Origin: Termitomyces sp. T153
Taxonomy: Eukaryota > Basidiomycota > Agaricomycetes > Agaricales > Lyophyllaceae
Direction: 5' to 3'
Assembly (NCBI GenBank): GCA_018296165.2
Contig: JACKQL020000013.1
Location: 620,001-684,000 of the forward strand
DNA length: 64,000 bases
Shown here one piece after another: positions 11,042 to 23,339 of this stretch; position 1 is the first letter of the stretch, and the number at the start of each line of letters is the position of its first letter. The notes under the pieces were generated by a model that was given only the letters and a program-made list of their open reading frames with translations, was not told where the DNA came from and did not search any database. The position numbers were made by a program, and so were the translations under genes.

Positions 11042-14000
11042 TTCTGGAAGTCCTTAAGTGAGCAGTACATAAATGACACCAAAAACAATGAGAAAGACAG
11101 AGGACTAAGAATCACCTTTGATGTTCTGGGAATGCTGGAACTAGTATACAATGATATACAAACCCATGGCTTAGAAGGCGAGTCAAGCTTTGTGGAGGGA
11201 TGGATGTGCCTCCTGTATAAGAAAAACAAAAGAACTGAGATTGCAAACTACCACCCAATAACATGCCTCAACACAGACTACAAAATATTAATGAAGTCAC
11301 TAGCAACTTGTATGTCCAATGTGATAACTGACCTAATACACCCTAGCCAGGTAGGATTTATACCAGGAAGGAGCATTTTGGAGCAGACTAAGCTGATACA
11401 AATGATGATGCATTATGCAGAAGCTAGGGAAGAAAATGGACTGATAGTAGCACTGGATCAGGAAAAGGCATATGATAAGATTGACCATGAATATCTGTGG
11501 AGAATGCTGAATGGATTTGGGATTCTGCAACTCTTTGTAAACACAGTCAAGACCCTCTATGAAAAAGCTGAGATTAAGATGATGATAAATGGCATATTGA
11601 GCACCCCATAAAGAGTAGCAGGAGGAGTAAGGCAGGGAGACCCCCTCTCCTGCCTACTATTCAATCTGGCAATTGAACCCCTTGTGGAAATGCTAAGAGG
11701 GTCAAACATGAGAGGCTTAAAAATTCCAGGTACTCAAGAAAAACTAATAGCAAACCTTTTTGCTGATATACCACAATATTCCTCTTGGTATATGATGATA
11801 TGAGTGTCCTGAATGATATACTTGAGGACTGGTGCATTGCTGCAAGGGCAAAGTTCAATATCACCAAAACCAAAATACTGCCAATTGGAACTAAAAATGA
11901 TTCCATGAAGAGGTACTGAGGGAAAGGAAGCTTAGACACTGGGATAACAGATACTGGATAACATTCACCTAGTCAAGGATGGAACATCTATTAGAATCTT
12001 GGGAGCCTGGTTTGGAAATGAAGTGGACCTGAGCACCCCCTGGACAAATGTTCTAGCAAAAATTAATAGAAGCCTTGCAAGTTGGGAGAAGAGCAACCCT
12101 ATGATGGAAGGACAAAGGCACATTGTACAAATGGTCATAGCTGGTATGACACAGTACCTCATGCAAGTGCAAGGTGTGCCCATGGCAGTGGAGAACCTGC
12201 TAACAAAAGAGATTGATGAACTTTATGTGGGCCAGGAAGCATTCACTGGTTAATGCTGAAACAATGTACAGACCACAAACTGAGAGTGGGAGAGCACTGT
12301 TAGACCTGTGGAAATGAAACAGGGCAATAGAGATTATGTGGCTCAAATTATACCTGAGGCTTGGTGGAGATAGGCCAATTTGGGCATATGTAGCAGATGC
12401 AATAATGGTGAGAAGCATATCAAGAACAGAAGAAAAAGTAGATGGCAGAGTAATGAAGAACCCTCTACTCCAGACCTGGAAGATGAGAATCCTCCCTGCA
12501 AGAGAGGCTTGCCTAGATACCATGAGCCTAATATGCATGGAAAGAGAGTACAATGTATGTACTGAAGAAATTGCTGTTAGCAGAGCAGTGATGCAAGAAC
12601 TCCCAATATGGTACCATTTTGTTGCAGACCAGAAATTGAAAAGAATGAATACTGGCAAAGTTGCAGAGTGCCTAAGGTCAAACCACAGAATTAGAACAGT
12701 GAATGAAGTGGAATCCCTCTCCTCCTGCCTAAAGTCTGGAAGGCACTACAAGATGGATGGATATAAGTGTGAGGAGTGCATGGAGATTGAGAACAAGACC
12801 AACTGCCTCCACCCCCAATCCTGTGTGGAGAGGGCAAGAGCTATGATAGGCACCATTCCTAACAAATGGAACCCAGTGTCAGATCACCCCTATGACCATC
12901 CTGGCAAGATGGAGAGCATGCTGGAATACATGGACAGAATTTGACCCCAGCCAAAGTGTAGTGGAGAATGTAGAAGACATTTTCCAAGTTTTTACAACCA
13001 GCCCATGGTATGATCCAGTATATGTATCAGGGAGACCTTCTACACAAGAACTGCCACTAGAAGCCTTTGGAGTAGGAGAAGAAAATCAGGAACTGACACT
13101 CAATGCAGGAGTAGTCTTCAGTGGCAGGGATGACCTGAAACAAGGAGCAAAATGGCTGAGCCCTACAGAGATAAGGTATGATAGAAGCACCCTGCTGGCA
13201 GTTCTGCTAGCATCAATGAAATACAGTATAAAAGCAGACCTAACTATAAATGTTAGGTCAAATGAAACTCTGGGAGCACTAACAGGGAGGCTGGCTGAGA
13301 GAGAGGATGCTGGTTTCCTTGAGTACAGGAATGCAGAACTAATAAGGGCAATCCTTGGGCACCTGAGGATGCATACAAAGAGGATAACCATTAGAGATAT
13401 TACAGACTCAGCCAAGTCCTCACTGGAATATGAAGCAAGGAAAGTGGATAGAAGGGCAGTAGACCACCAGAGATTACTCATGCTGTCCCCAATCCCAACT
13501 GAGCTCCATCTCATGGGGACAAAGCTATCAAAAATCACCTAGGCCAAGGCCTACAAATGGCTAAGAGAAATGTTGCCACTCATAAAAAGAAAGAGAACTA
13601 TGAAAACGATGAAGAAAATAAGAGACACTATTGAGGAGGTCTGTAGCAAGAGACCAAGTGAGAAACAGGTCTGGAAAAGCCTGAGGAACAAGGACTTCTT
13701 AAGACAGATGAAAATCTTCCTATGAAAGAGCATGCACAATGCCTATAAGGTGGGGTCATACTGGGATTGCTCAAACATGGAAGCAGACCTTCAATCAAGA
13801 GGCACATGTAAGCACAACAATGAGGTGGACTTGCTGGACCATATAATCTCTGAGTGCCAAAGCCTGGGCCTGTGACGGGATAAAACACTCTGTGGGTGAA
13901 CCCAGCAAGAGCAGGCTAGCACAGGTGACAAGCAAGAGTCAAAGGGGCAGAACAGCAGCTAAGAGTTGAGCAAGAAGGCAAGCATAGCAAGCAAGGCTAA

Positions 14001-14900
14001 GATAACGACACTGGGGTTCTCACAGTTGGTCTGATGGATAGGCCAGGAAGACACTGCCATTGTTCAGTCTGAGGATATCCTATCCTGCAGACTCCTATGA
14101 CTAATGCTATATGTGGTAAGTGGCCTGGGTATGCTAAATAGTAATGACTAACAATACATCAAAAGGGAAAATAGAGTCCAATGACTATAAAGGGCTGACC
14201 TACTACTGATTGAAGGGTGCAGGGGCTTGGCAGCTAGTTGATCAGATATGCTAGAGATGATGCTATACCTATGACTAAGGCTGGATAGAGTCTGAGTTAT
14301 CTAATAAGAGTTGTCCCCTTACAGGGCCAGGAACTGATATGGGAATTGGTGGGAAACCTGTAGCTGCTCTGGATAGGGAACACCTTCCCAAAACAGAACA
14401 TGAGTCCTGTAGTGGGCAGACTGCTGATAACTAAGAAGAATGAAAAAGGACAGCATTCAAAGGGCCTCACATACCTGTTTCAAATCCTAGTTATAGATAC
14501 CACATACTTAATTTGGACCCTGCAATGTGAGAGAGTCATTCAGAATCAAGATATCCCCCTCACAAAGGAAGAAATCAGAATAGGTGGAACAGATCAGTAG
14601 CAAACAGAGTGAACTTGGACATCAGAATGATGGAAAAGTGGCTAGGCAGCAAATCAATTCAAATGACCCTAGTCAGGGACACTTGGCAGGGCACCCCTTT
14701 TGAAAAAGATATACCTAGCTTTCTAAATGGGGAGCCCACAAAGAAGAAGGACAGCAGGGTTTTAGTGGGTATTTGGCTCTGAGATAGAGCAGGGGTGGGA
14801 TGATGCATGTAGGAGGACATGAGTCCCATACTTAGAGCATAAGAGCTGGTCCTCATGGTGAACTAAAATAGCAAGAAATGGAATTTAACCTGGTTGAGAC
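11042..14900 (+). pseudogene. LINE reverse transcriptase / C-terminal region, degraded
   Basis: Reverse transcriptase motifs run in order: YKKNKRTEIANYHPITCLN, QVGFIPGRSI, LIVALDQEKAYDKIDHEYL and, after a TAA, GVRQGDPLSCLLFNLAIEPL. The catalytic FADD box is spoiled: the frame reads FADIPQYSS and then breaks near 11,800, consistent with a small deletion. Downstream (12,892-13,542) is an RNase-H-like region (LTLNAGVVFSGRDD). A zinc-binding tail follows around 13,730-13,870 (NMEADLQSRG, then CKHNNEVDLLDHIISEC), and then a conserved LINE end (YLIWTLQCERVI near 14,510). Several stops and frame changes make it non-functional. Such fungal LINE polyproteins normally carry an endonuclease upstream of the RT; none is present here. 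Confidence 0.85.
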
Positions 14901-14986
14901 TCCAGGTGCAAGCTAGTGGGTGAGATGGACATGCCCAGGGCATGGCTGTAAACACTGTATCAATGCTTCACCAAAAAAAAAAAAAG
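11042..14986 (+). mobile_element. 5'-truncated LINE (non-LTR) retrotransposon
   Basis: The element lies between the two 99-bp duplications and ends in a 13-base A run (14,973-14,985), so its strand is plus. It begins partway through a reverse transcriptase region, so 5' sequence including any ORF1 and endonuclease is missing. The long direct duplication and poly(A) tail are signs of target-primed reverse transcription. It interrupts the Helitron helicase gene. Confidence 0.85.
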
Positions 14987-15085
14987 GTCCAATCTAATAT
15001 GCTTGACTAATTGACTCTGAGACTTGTTGATTGTCATAGCAAAGGACAATCAAACTGGGAATTATCTTCTGTGAAATGGTATTGG
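14987..15085. repeat. Right copy of 99-bp target-site duplication of the LINE
   Basis: Follows the LINE poly(A) tail and repeats 10,943-11,041 without gaps. The right copy tends to carry T/A where the left carries C/G, so it has decayed further. Confidence 0.85.
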
Positions 15086-16622
15086 CAAATCTTCTTCAGA
15101 GACATCCATGTTGATTCTTGGAATCAAAACAATTGATCCTGCAAATTTGGCATCCTCACTGATGATCCAACATCTAAGAACTTTAGTGCTGATGTGGGTG
15201 ACAATCATTCTTCCTCCATTGCAAAGTCCTTTAGTTGTATCCAGATTCTTGAACAGCATGACAGGAACACCAATCTTCAGAGCCAATGTAGTCAAAGGCA
15301 AACTGTTGGCTCTGAGAGAGTTGAGGTATTCCATGGGATACCATCCAAGGCCATTGGGATTCCTATCATTAGATATGATAGAGTCTGCACTCTGTAAGAT
15401 TTTCTCTTCTCCTAGACATTTCTGCAGAACTTCTGAGTTGATAGCCTCTACATTAGAGTTTTTGTCAGAAAGAATGGTATAGTCCAGGTAATATTGATCA
15501 TCTTGATGGTGATCAATATGAGGATAAGTGGAAGACATCAATCCAGTGACAGAATTGTCATCACAGATCATAGTTTCTGGAAGTTGTACTGTTTCTCCAA
15601 GCCCAAGATTTTTTCCAGCACCAACATCCAATAAGCAAGCTGTATGAGCAATGTTATCAGAAGTCTGATCCAATCTCATGTTTTGAACCAAGTAGTGGAC
15701 TTGAATCTGATCCTAAAGTCTTCTTCTCTTAAGTGAAGGAGCAATCATCTGCTGCCTGAGTCCTTGTTGGATAACTGGGAGAGTTTGCCAAAAATCTCTT
15801 CCAAACACCACAGTCACTCCACCAAAAGGAACATCCTGTTCCAGGATGTCTCTGAACCCTTGATCCACAGAGTCAATGGCATTTTTGTATTGCATTGGGA
15901 CTTCATCTTAGATGACAACTTTGGTCTGGAGTAAGAGTTGAGGCAACTGAGTTCCTCTCTTGATATTGGCAATGGATGTATCCAGAGCAGGAATGGGGAT
16001 GTTAAACCTTGAATATGCAGTTCTACTACCCTCCAGCAATAAGGCAGCCATTCCAGATGATGCTACACATAATGCCACATCTCCATTGGACCAAACAGTA
16101 GAAGCCAAAGTGTTGCAGACAAATATTTTGCTACATCCACCTGCACTGTGAATGAATATTATCTTGCCTAAGTTGTTGTCCACAGAGTCCATAACTTCAT
16201 TAAAGGCTCCCAGCAGTTCACCATTAAACCTGGCCTTGTTTTCATCCACTCTTCTCTTCAACTCCTCAACATCATAATCTGTTTCTTCTTGCAAAAGTCT
16301 ATTCCCTAAAATCATTTGATCAGTATCAATGTCAACTCTTTATGCAATGTCCAGCTTACCTAGAATCACATTCCAAACCTGTTGGGGTTCTGGCATGTTG
16401 GGAAAGTCTTGAAGAGTCTTGCCAAAATTCTTCAAGTTGTCATTGATCAGATGAAAGTCATAGTCATAGACATCTTCATTAGTAAAGACTCTGTCTCTGT
16501 ACTGCTAGATATTCTCCAATCTGCATTGAAGGTCATTACAAATGAAGTGCTTGAATTTGTCCCATAGAGCCTCTGGAGTGGTAGGAGCACAGTGGAATAG
16601 AATAGTGCAAAAGAGCTGTCTG
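14987..16622 (-). pseudogene. Helitron helicase core fragment (Pif1-like, SF1)
   Basis: From high to low coordinates the minus strand reads QLFCTILFHCAPTTPE, then LWDKFKHFICNDL, then MILGNRLLQEETDYDVEEL. The Walker A region is HSAGGCSKIFV (normally GGTGKT), so the key Thr is replaced. The Walker B region is VVFGRDFWQTLPVI, followed by LVQNMRLDQTSDNIAHTACL and IGVPVMLFKNLDTTKGLCNG. In-frame stops include TAA after KLDIA, TAG after RLENI, TAA after KVVI and TAG after KRRRL. Most are explained by CAA/CAG or TGG transitions. The right edge at 16,622 is where the Plavaka element entered. Confidence 0.92.
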
Positions 16623-17197
16623 AGACACTGCTGGCACTGGAACCTGTTTCCGCCAGAAAAAGGGACAAAGAAGTGTGTCATGCCATTTCTAGGTCCTTTT
16701 TCCTTGTGAAATATATAAATAATTTCTTATTTCAAAAGTTAGGAAAATGCATAACTTTTTCCAGACTCTTTCTAGTGTTAGAATGATATCTCTTGGCTAT
16801 TTCTTTTTCATCAGAAACAGTCTAGAATTTTTTAAAATATTTCATTGCCTGTTTCCAAAAGGAAAAGGAATTGAGTTTGCTGCAGAAACAAGACTTCTCA
16901 TGTTTTGACCTATTTCTTCCCATGTTTCTATTTGGTAATTGTCTCCTTTTTCTTGAGGAAACAGAAATTGTAATTGAAAACAAATTTACAATGGGAATAT
17001 TGAAAAAAAGAAATATAATACATATTTCCATCAGGAAATGTCAAAGAAACAGAGATCGACTCGATCAGTGAGTTGCTAATGGAGTCAATCTGGGACTCAC
17101 ACAAGACTCGACAATGACACGAGTAGGGATATGACAGATCAGTTTGGTATACACAGAGTCACTAAGTATGGTCCAAAGCATACACAAGCTGACCCTC

Positions 17198-17476
17198 TCA
17201 TACTCCTGCCTTTGCCCTTGCCTCTATTATCCCTCCACATATCCACTGCAACAACAAACTGGCCGCACCCATACACATAACAATAAATGCCCACACTCCC
17301 ACCAAACCAACACCTCTGAAAAACCACGCTATGAGCAATGCTTGGAATACTGCAAAGGACATCAACATCACAGTCACAAGGACTGGAAACATGAATGACA
17401 TACAAGCGTAGAGTAAACAATAAACAAGAGAAAGATAGATAGTGATAAGGATCAAAACAGGTTCCAAAGAAAGCAT
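17198..17476 (-). CDS. 92-residue hydrophobic ORF in the left inverted repeat
   Basis: It starts at an ATG and reads MLSLEPVLILITIYLSL at its N-terminus. At least three hydrophobic stretches follow (around LVYCLLYACMSFMF, LVTVMLMSFAVFQALLIAWF and VWAFIVMCMGAASLLL). It ends IIEARAKAGV. The translation is identical to the ORF at 31,306-31,584 in the other repeat, and both point outward-to-inward in the same sense relative to the element tip. I do not recognise the family. It could be a small membrane protein, or an open frame kept alike merely because the repeats are nearly identical. Confidence 0.35.
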   Translation of the reverse strand: MLSLEPVLILITIYLSLVYCLLYACMSFMFPVLVTVMLMSFAVFQALLIAWFFRGVGLVGVWAFIVMCMGAASLLLQWICGGIIEARAKAGV

Positions 17477-17623
17477 GTAGAAGGGATGGAAAAGGATATG
17501 GTGTATGACACCCCCGATGGATCAGTCTTGCTTCTTGTGCTCAGCATAAATGTCCTTGTTGACCACAGAATCTACTTTTTGTAGCTATTTCACCTTAGTT
17601 ACATCAATGATTCAGAAGGAAAT

Positions 17624-18819
17624 TGTCACGACCCATCCCCTGAACCCCCGCACATCGCCCATCAACCCCCCAAACCCCCAAAAAACCCCCAACGCTCCGC
17701 CAAACTTCCGCCCATGCCCCGTGCTTATTTTGGCTAACTCCGACACCTCCCTGGCTAACTCTGACGCCTCCCTGGCTAACTCCGACGCCTCCCCGGCTAA
17801 CTCCGATGGCCCCCTGGCCAACTTTGGTGCCTTCCCTGCAGCCACTGACACTTACCCTGGATCTCCCGAACCCCGAGAACCACCCCCGCTGTTCCTGATC
17901 TTTGCCACCCATCATCAACTCAACACCCTGGTTCCTCCGACCTATTCCGGGGTATCACGACAACCTCGGGGCGACCCGCATTCCCCAATGATCCCATCAA
18001 CATATCAGCGCAGCCTGATCCTTGATCGCAACCGACACCCGCCCACTCCGTTGAGCTCCGCCAAGCCCCGCCGCCGCAGCCGACGTACCCCGAAGTTCTC
18101 CGGTAGTCAGTATATAAGCTGTCGAGTAGCTCTTCGTACTCTAGTCTTGATATTGCTTAACGTTACCTATGGTCTGATTGTTTCCTTTTTGTGTTTCGTG
18201 TCTCGTTCTCCTTATCTCAGTCTCCCGGTCTTATCTCAGTCTCTCGGTCTTATCTCAGTCTCCCGGTCTTGTCTTGTCTCCATTTCGTTATTGTTCTCAT
18301 TATCATTTCGTATCTCCACTCAAATCTACTCTTGTTCCATATCAACCCCATTCCATTTCGTCTGATGCTGTCTCGGTGACTCCGTCTGGCCGTTGTGCCC
18401 AAGTCTTCACCAACCTAAATGACCTCACGAACTCCGCGATTATGATTACGAACCCCGACACTCCTTCACCAGGTCCGAACCTTGCTCTTCGCTCGGTCCC
18501 GGACTTCATCAACTCCAAATGATCTCCCATCAAACCCCAGCTCCGTTCCCATTGATCACACAGCCGCCTACTCCTTCGCTTTCACAAATCTCCCATACAG
18601 TCTTCTGCCTGAACCCCGCCAAGACCATCTCGTTTCCTCGCAACCCGACTTCTCTGGACCTCCCCGGATCTGTCCGGATCACATCCCACCAACTATCCGC
18701 ACAAGCCATCAGTGCCCGGAACGTCTTCGAGTGTTCGGTTACCAATGCAGGGGAATCACGCCTGCCTAGTAAGGACTTGCCCAGTGCAGCTGAGCCCCCG
18801 AGGTCAGCGGAACCTGACA
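17624..18819 (+). mobile_element. Solo LTR of a Gypsy element related to the one at 32.4-43.1 kb
   Basis: It begins TGTCACGACC and ends GTCAGCGGAACCTGACA, flanked by the 5-bp duplication GAAAT (17,619-17,623 and 18,820-18,824). The full Gypsy LTR, read on the minus strand, begins TGTCATGACC and ends in the same GTCAGCGGAACCTGACA, so the families are related, but this copy is 1,196 rather than 1,000 bp. It holds short internal repeats: a unit of about 27 bp around CTGGCTAACTCCGACGCCTC (17,730-17,825) and TCTCCCGGTCTTATCTCAG copies (18,215-18,275). No internal coding region remains, implying LTR-LTR recombination. Confidence 0.9.
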
Positions 18820-19436
18820 GAAATATTCAGATAGGTGAAGAGCGATATGATGATTGGGATGACACTGATAATATGGGAATAAGATCTTCAACTGTTTGCG
18901 ATACTCAACTATATGAAACATATAGGTGTCAGCATGTTGAGGAGATGTGACTTGGGAAGATGCAATGACAATAGCAGATAAGAGATGCATCGTGAGCTCA
19001 AGTAGTTCCTTTTGACGTCGGAGCATAGCACCTTCTGAGTCTGGATAACTACTCCAGATGCAAATGAAAGTGACTGGGAGGTATAATGACCCACTAATGC
19101 ACCACCAGTCCGATTTAAATTTCAACTCATCACGTGTAAATGAGCGACTTGCTCCAAAAGTAACACCTGCTTTCTGATCATTTATTTGGGGGTTGCTGCA
19201 AAACTCAGCACCATTACCAGAAAGATAGAATTTGATGATAACTGCTGCCTACAAAACTATGTATGCACGCAAATCATTACAGTAATATTACTCTCCACGC
19301 ATCCACAACGTTCACTTTCAATGCATGTTAATCAACGTTCAACCAGTGAGACATCAGACTCCTAGATACTAGTCTAATCATCTATATCACTACTGCAACT
19401 AATGTCAACAACAAGCTGGTGAACAAAATAGAGTAC

Positions 19437-21143
19437 TTACTTGTAATATGATTGGCGCAATGATCTACTATGGCATGATGATGTGGAATAGCGTGATGGT
19501 CCAGAGTTGGATGATGTAGCCTGATGCAATGATGCAGTATCTGACAATGTAGATGGCCCAGCATGTGGCAGGCCTCCAGAGCATGGCAGGTCAGTGCCCA
19601 ATGGGCCGCTAAAATCAATGTGACTATTGATACACACTGGGTTAAGAACAGGGAACATACTCTTCAAAGACAGGGAGTTCAATGGGATCTTGAACGTTAA
19701 GGTGCTGAAGCTGATTAGGACATCTTGAGCTGAGGAAATCTGGGCTGTAGATATTCTGAGGTAGTCCCATGATGGGGCGATCCTGGATAAGTGGTGGGGC
19801 ACTTTTGCGCTCTCTTAACCTGAAAGGCTTTCTAGGCAGGTTGTTTCCATAGCTGTTTGTGGTCTCCTGGTGACTATCAATGAACTGGAGGAGCTCTGTG
19901 ACATGCTCATTGCGCCATGGTTGATGTTGAACAATGAATGTGTTGCATCCTTCATCTGAGGATTCATCAGAACTCTGTCCTTCTGTTCTGAGCGAAAGAA
20001 CAAGTTGAAGAAGTGCCTCCCAAATATTGCTATCAGGTCCCACAAGCATTTCTCTGCAAATTTTCTCTTGGGAGCAGAAAAGCTATGGTACCAAGCCTTT
20101 AACAAAGTTGTAGCTTGATGAAAATAGGAAACACTTACCGTTAACTGGCAATCCTGTACTCGGCCCCTTGCCAATGCAATCAGATGTTGCCTCTCTGCTC
20201 ATTGGGTTGCTTGCACTTCTGTCTCATTTGATCTAGGGGTTTGGTGCCTGAGTTCTTTCTTTAGAGTTTCTAAATGCTGAAAGAAGTGTTTCTTTATGCT
20301 CTTCTTCATTTTGTCATCAAGTTCATGGTCCTCAGTTAGAATATGATCTATAAATTGTTCAGCCAGCGAATCATTCCATGAACAAAATATGTCGTCCCAG
20401 TAAGGATGGAAGGGAACCAATGAGGGAGTGGAAATCAAGCCATTGTCAAAGTTCTCAATGTCATCAGGCAATGCCATATGCTGACCATTTTTGGTTGTTT
20501 TCTTGATGTCTTTATCATCCAAAATACCCAGCAGGGGCTTCAATGTGTCGTGAACTAGCTTCTATCGAGAGCATAAATAAATGAAGTAAACTTACTGAAA
20601 ACTCACCATCATGTCAACACGTGATTGCTCTTTAATACGTCAGCTACAAAGAGCCTTATAGGGAGAATGTCCCGACATCCCTCTGGACTCAGATCTTGTA
20701 GGAGTATTTGTAGCAGAGGAGTTCCAAGTTTCATGCTACTCTTCACGGAGCGAGTTGATAGCACCAGTAAGGTTGGATAAGATGGAATACACGTCATCTG
20801 GAAATTCAGCAGTGGACTTGCGAGATGGTGCTAGGCTTGCAGAATGGCTAGGAGCATAGTGGGACTGAAGATAATCATGCACAGCTGATACATGAGTAGC
20901 GGCAGGAGTAGGAGGATCCAGATTAAGAGAAGAAGTTTGTGTAGATCGCTGTTTGAGAGGTGAAGACTGTATGCTCCTGGCAAATACAGGGGAGGCAGGG
21001 GATGAGGGTTGTGGAGTTGAAAATTGTAGACGAGGAATCTAGGGAGTCAAAGAAGAATAAGGCCGTGCAATTTGCAGAGGGGGTGTAATTGTCTCTTCAA
21101 TGCTTGTAGACTCGAAAGAGACCTGAGCTTGGTTTGCAGACAT
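19437..21143 (-). pseudogene. Plavaka accessory gene A: acidic/Ser-rich protein, broken
   Basis: The ATG at 21,143 opens MSANQAQVSFESTSIEE, followed by a Pro/Ser-rich head with a TAG near 21,050. FPDDVYSILSNLTGAINSL then runs into a TAG and a later stop (about 20,750-20,650). The next block (20,199-20,543) reads FKPLLGILDDKD-like text with a Lys/Glu-rich helical end. The last blocks contain TEGQSSDESSDEGCNTF, WRNEHVTELLQFID and GLPQNIYSPDFLSSRCP, then a short Ser-rich exon ending SLRQSYYK. The order (Pro/Ser head, helical middle, SSDE cluster, GLPxNxYxxxxL) is one I recall from uncharacterised basidiomycete proteins linked to transposons. Function is unknown. Exon borders are approximate. Confidence 0.55.
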
Positions 21144-21169
21144 TTCATTGGCCTAGTAGTTGTCATGAA

Positions 21170-23339
21170 TTATAATAAAATGTTTTTCTTTCTAAAAATG
21201 GACATACCTGGATCCTAGCAAGTCAAGGATCTGCTGGTAGTTTATTGCATGCTTGAGCTAATAGACCAGATTGTGTGTTTGAATCTGGTAAACATTGCAA
21301 AGAGCCCAAATTGGAATTGCTGTTTTGGGGAGCTTGCGCAGACTGTGCATGGACAGACCCTTCAGCTGTAATTGACAAAAGCTGCAAATTTTCAGCTTCA
21401 AGGCACTGTTAATGTAGTTAGAAATAAGCTTCCAGAAATAAGTCAATAACACAAACTTACCTCAACCTGTGCCTGGAGATCAGCGATGACTTCAGTGTCA
21501 TGGTTCATAATAGATTCATAAGCAGCCTCAGCCCTGGAGGCTGCATCAGCAGAAGTGCGAGCTTCTTCAGTCCATGTCGCCTCCTATGACATGGAATCAA
21601 CATTTATCCTGAGAAAAATATACAGAGGCATACCTGAGCTCGAGCTTGCTCGAGTTCTTAAATTCTGCTCAAAAACTCTTTATGAGTTCTGGAGAACTCC
21701 GCAATTTCCTCCCGGCGTTCCTCTTCAAGGTGACTCAACTGGGCTTGATGAGATTGCTCATGGTCATGTTCACGTTCAAGCAGCTGCTGCTCAATCTGAG
21801 CTGCTGTTTGTGCTGAAAGTTCTTGATGTTGTAGTTGAAGTCGTTCTTCAAGTTCTTGTTGAAAGCGTTGCTCACGGTCTTGTGACTCCTGTGGTTTGAC
21901 AAGTCATAGTCAGCTACATACATCATAATCCATGTTTTGACACAAACTTACCCGAGCTTGAACTTGCTTGAGTTCTTTGATCCTATTCACCAATTCTTCG
22001 TGAGCCCTGATAGACTCGGCAGCCTGCTGCTGGCATTCCTCTTCCATTTGATGCACTTGCAAATGATGTGATTGTTCCTGACCACGTTCGAGTTCCTGTA
22101 ACCACTCTTGTATTCTGGCTTCTATCTCCGCTGAAACATTTTGGTGCTCCTGTTGCAGTTGTTCCTCCAACTCTTGAGAAAAGTGCCGCTTGCACTCGTT
22201 GAGTACCCATTGTAAGCGTTGCTCATAATTATGTCTAGGTCGGAGTGCAGGATCTTGCTTAGCTGAAGTTTCTGTAAAGATTTGAGAGCCATTCTGAGAG
22301 TCCTGCAATGCCTCAACCTGAACAGAGCGGGGCTGAACAACTTGAAAAGCCTGGGCATGCTGAACAAGATGGGTGGCGGGAGAGGCCACATCAAGAACTT
22401 GGGCAACCTCTGTTATTTTGACATCTGAGTTGATGGTATGAACAACAGCCTGGAGTTGAGAGGGCACTTCATCATATATGCCACTTGCCCTCTGGGCATT
22501 TTCTCCTTGTTCTCGTTGCATCTAGCAATGCATGCTTATGTGAGCAAGTTTTTTGAAATAAGAGAATAAACAGACCTGATGCATCTGAACAGCCAATAAA
22601 TCTACTCTGATTCTCTCCTCATAAAGCTGGTTTGAAAGCTAGATAACAAGATGTGAGCATTGAGAAAGATGATTAAAGATTCTCTTACCCGTTTGTTCTA
22701 GAGACGAAGCTTAGGATTCTGAATGACCCTAACTTTGGTTTGATGACAGTAACTCTGGTAGAAAGCAGTCAGTATAGCTGAAATACGCAATGTAACAAAC
22801 AATACCTACTCCATCTGCAGCAACTTCAACAAGGTCACGAATAGTAGATCTGCTATCATCTGATCTGGTGTCTTAGTGCTTCCAAATCAAAAGATTCTAG
22901 AGATTAAAAGTCAGTCATGCTAGGTGTAAAGTTTAAAAGAGAAGTGAGTCTCTCACTCTATAATTAGATACTCCAGAACTACTTGACTGAGTTGCAACTG
23001 AAGTGACCGCAACAGTATTGATATCATTGACTGACTCCTGATGATTGTTTATCTGTAAACCACACATTATCCCTTCAGTTTGTTTGAATACAAAAAAGGA
23101 ACACTCACCCCATTTGCCAATGCATCTCTGGACAAAGTTTTGTCAGGAGGTATCCCGTGGAGCACTATGGTACCATCAGTTGCAAGCTCATCCGGTTCTT
23201 CAATCATTGGTAAAATATCGTTGTTGGAGCAATGGTCAGGATCAAAAGATGCCAGATTGTTAGAGTTGCCAGATGTAGTATCTGGAAGGGGGGTATCTTG
23301 AAGGAGGAGAGGGCCTTGGAGAACAAAGTTAGAAGACAT
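21170..23339 (-). CDS. Plavaka accessory gene B: long coiled-coil protein, multi-exon
   Basis: The ATG at 23,339 reads MSSNFVLQGPLLLQDTPLPD and continues with an acidic head including ILPMIEEPDELATDG. Several short exons follow (about 23,050-22,560). The main exon (21,950-22,521) holds Gln/Glu-rich heptads: RLQWVLNECKRHFSQELEEQ, then AEIEARIQEWLQELERGQEQ. The next exon (about 21,640-21,895) repeats this pattern (FQQELEERLQLQHQELSAQ, then IEQQLLEREHDHEQSHQAQ). This indicates a tandem duplication of a coiled-coil module of roughly 80 residues. One TAA interrupts the second module, so the copy may be dead. The end near 21,170 is uncertain. I do not recognise a functional family; a partner or scaffold role for the transposase is speculation. 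Confidence 0.5.

Larger units (their letters stand above)
16626..19117. repeat. Left terminal inverted repeat of the Plavaka element (interrupted)
   Basis: It is the reverse complement of 30,864-32,156, with a few differences near the tip, all transitions. It holds an antisense copy of the transposase 3' end (18,825-19,117) and the 92-residue hydrophobic ORF. A solo LTR with GAAAT duplications is inserted at 17,624-18,819. The outer 430 bases contain seven TGTTTC/GAAACA hexamers in both orientations (16,645; 16,814; 16,850; 16,885; 16,923; 16,968; 17,046), candidate transposase-binding subterminal repeats. Confidence 0.9.

Noticed and set aside
17550..18365. Open frame of 271 codons with repeated LANSDAS units
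   Set aside because: It runs from the inverted repeat into the solo LTR across an insertion border, and the repeats reflect short DNA repeats in the LTR, so it is not a gene.
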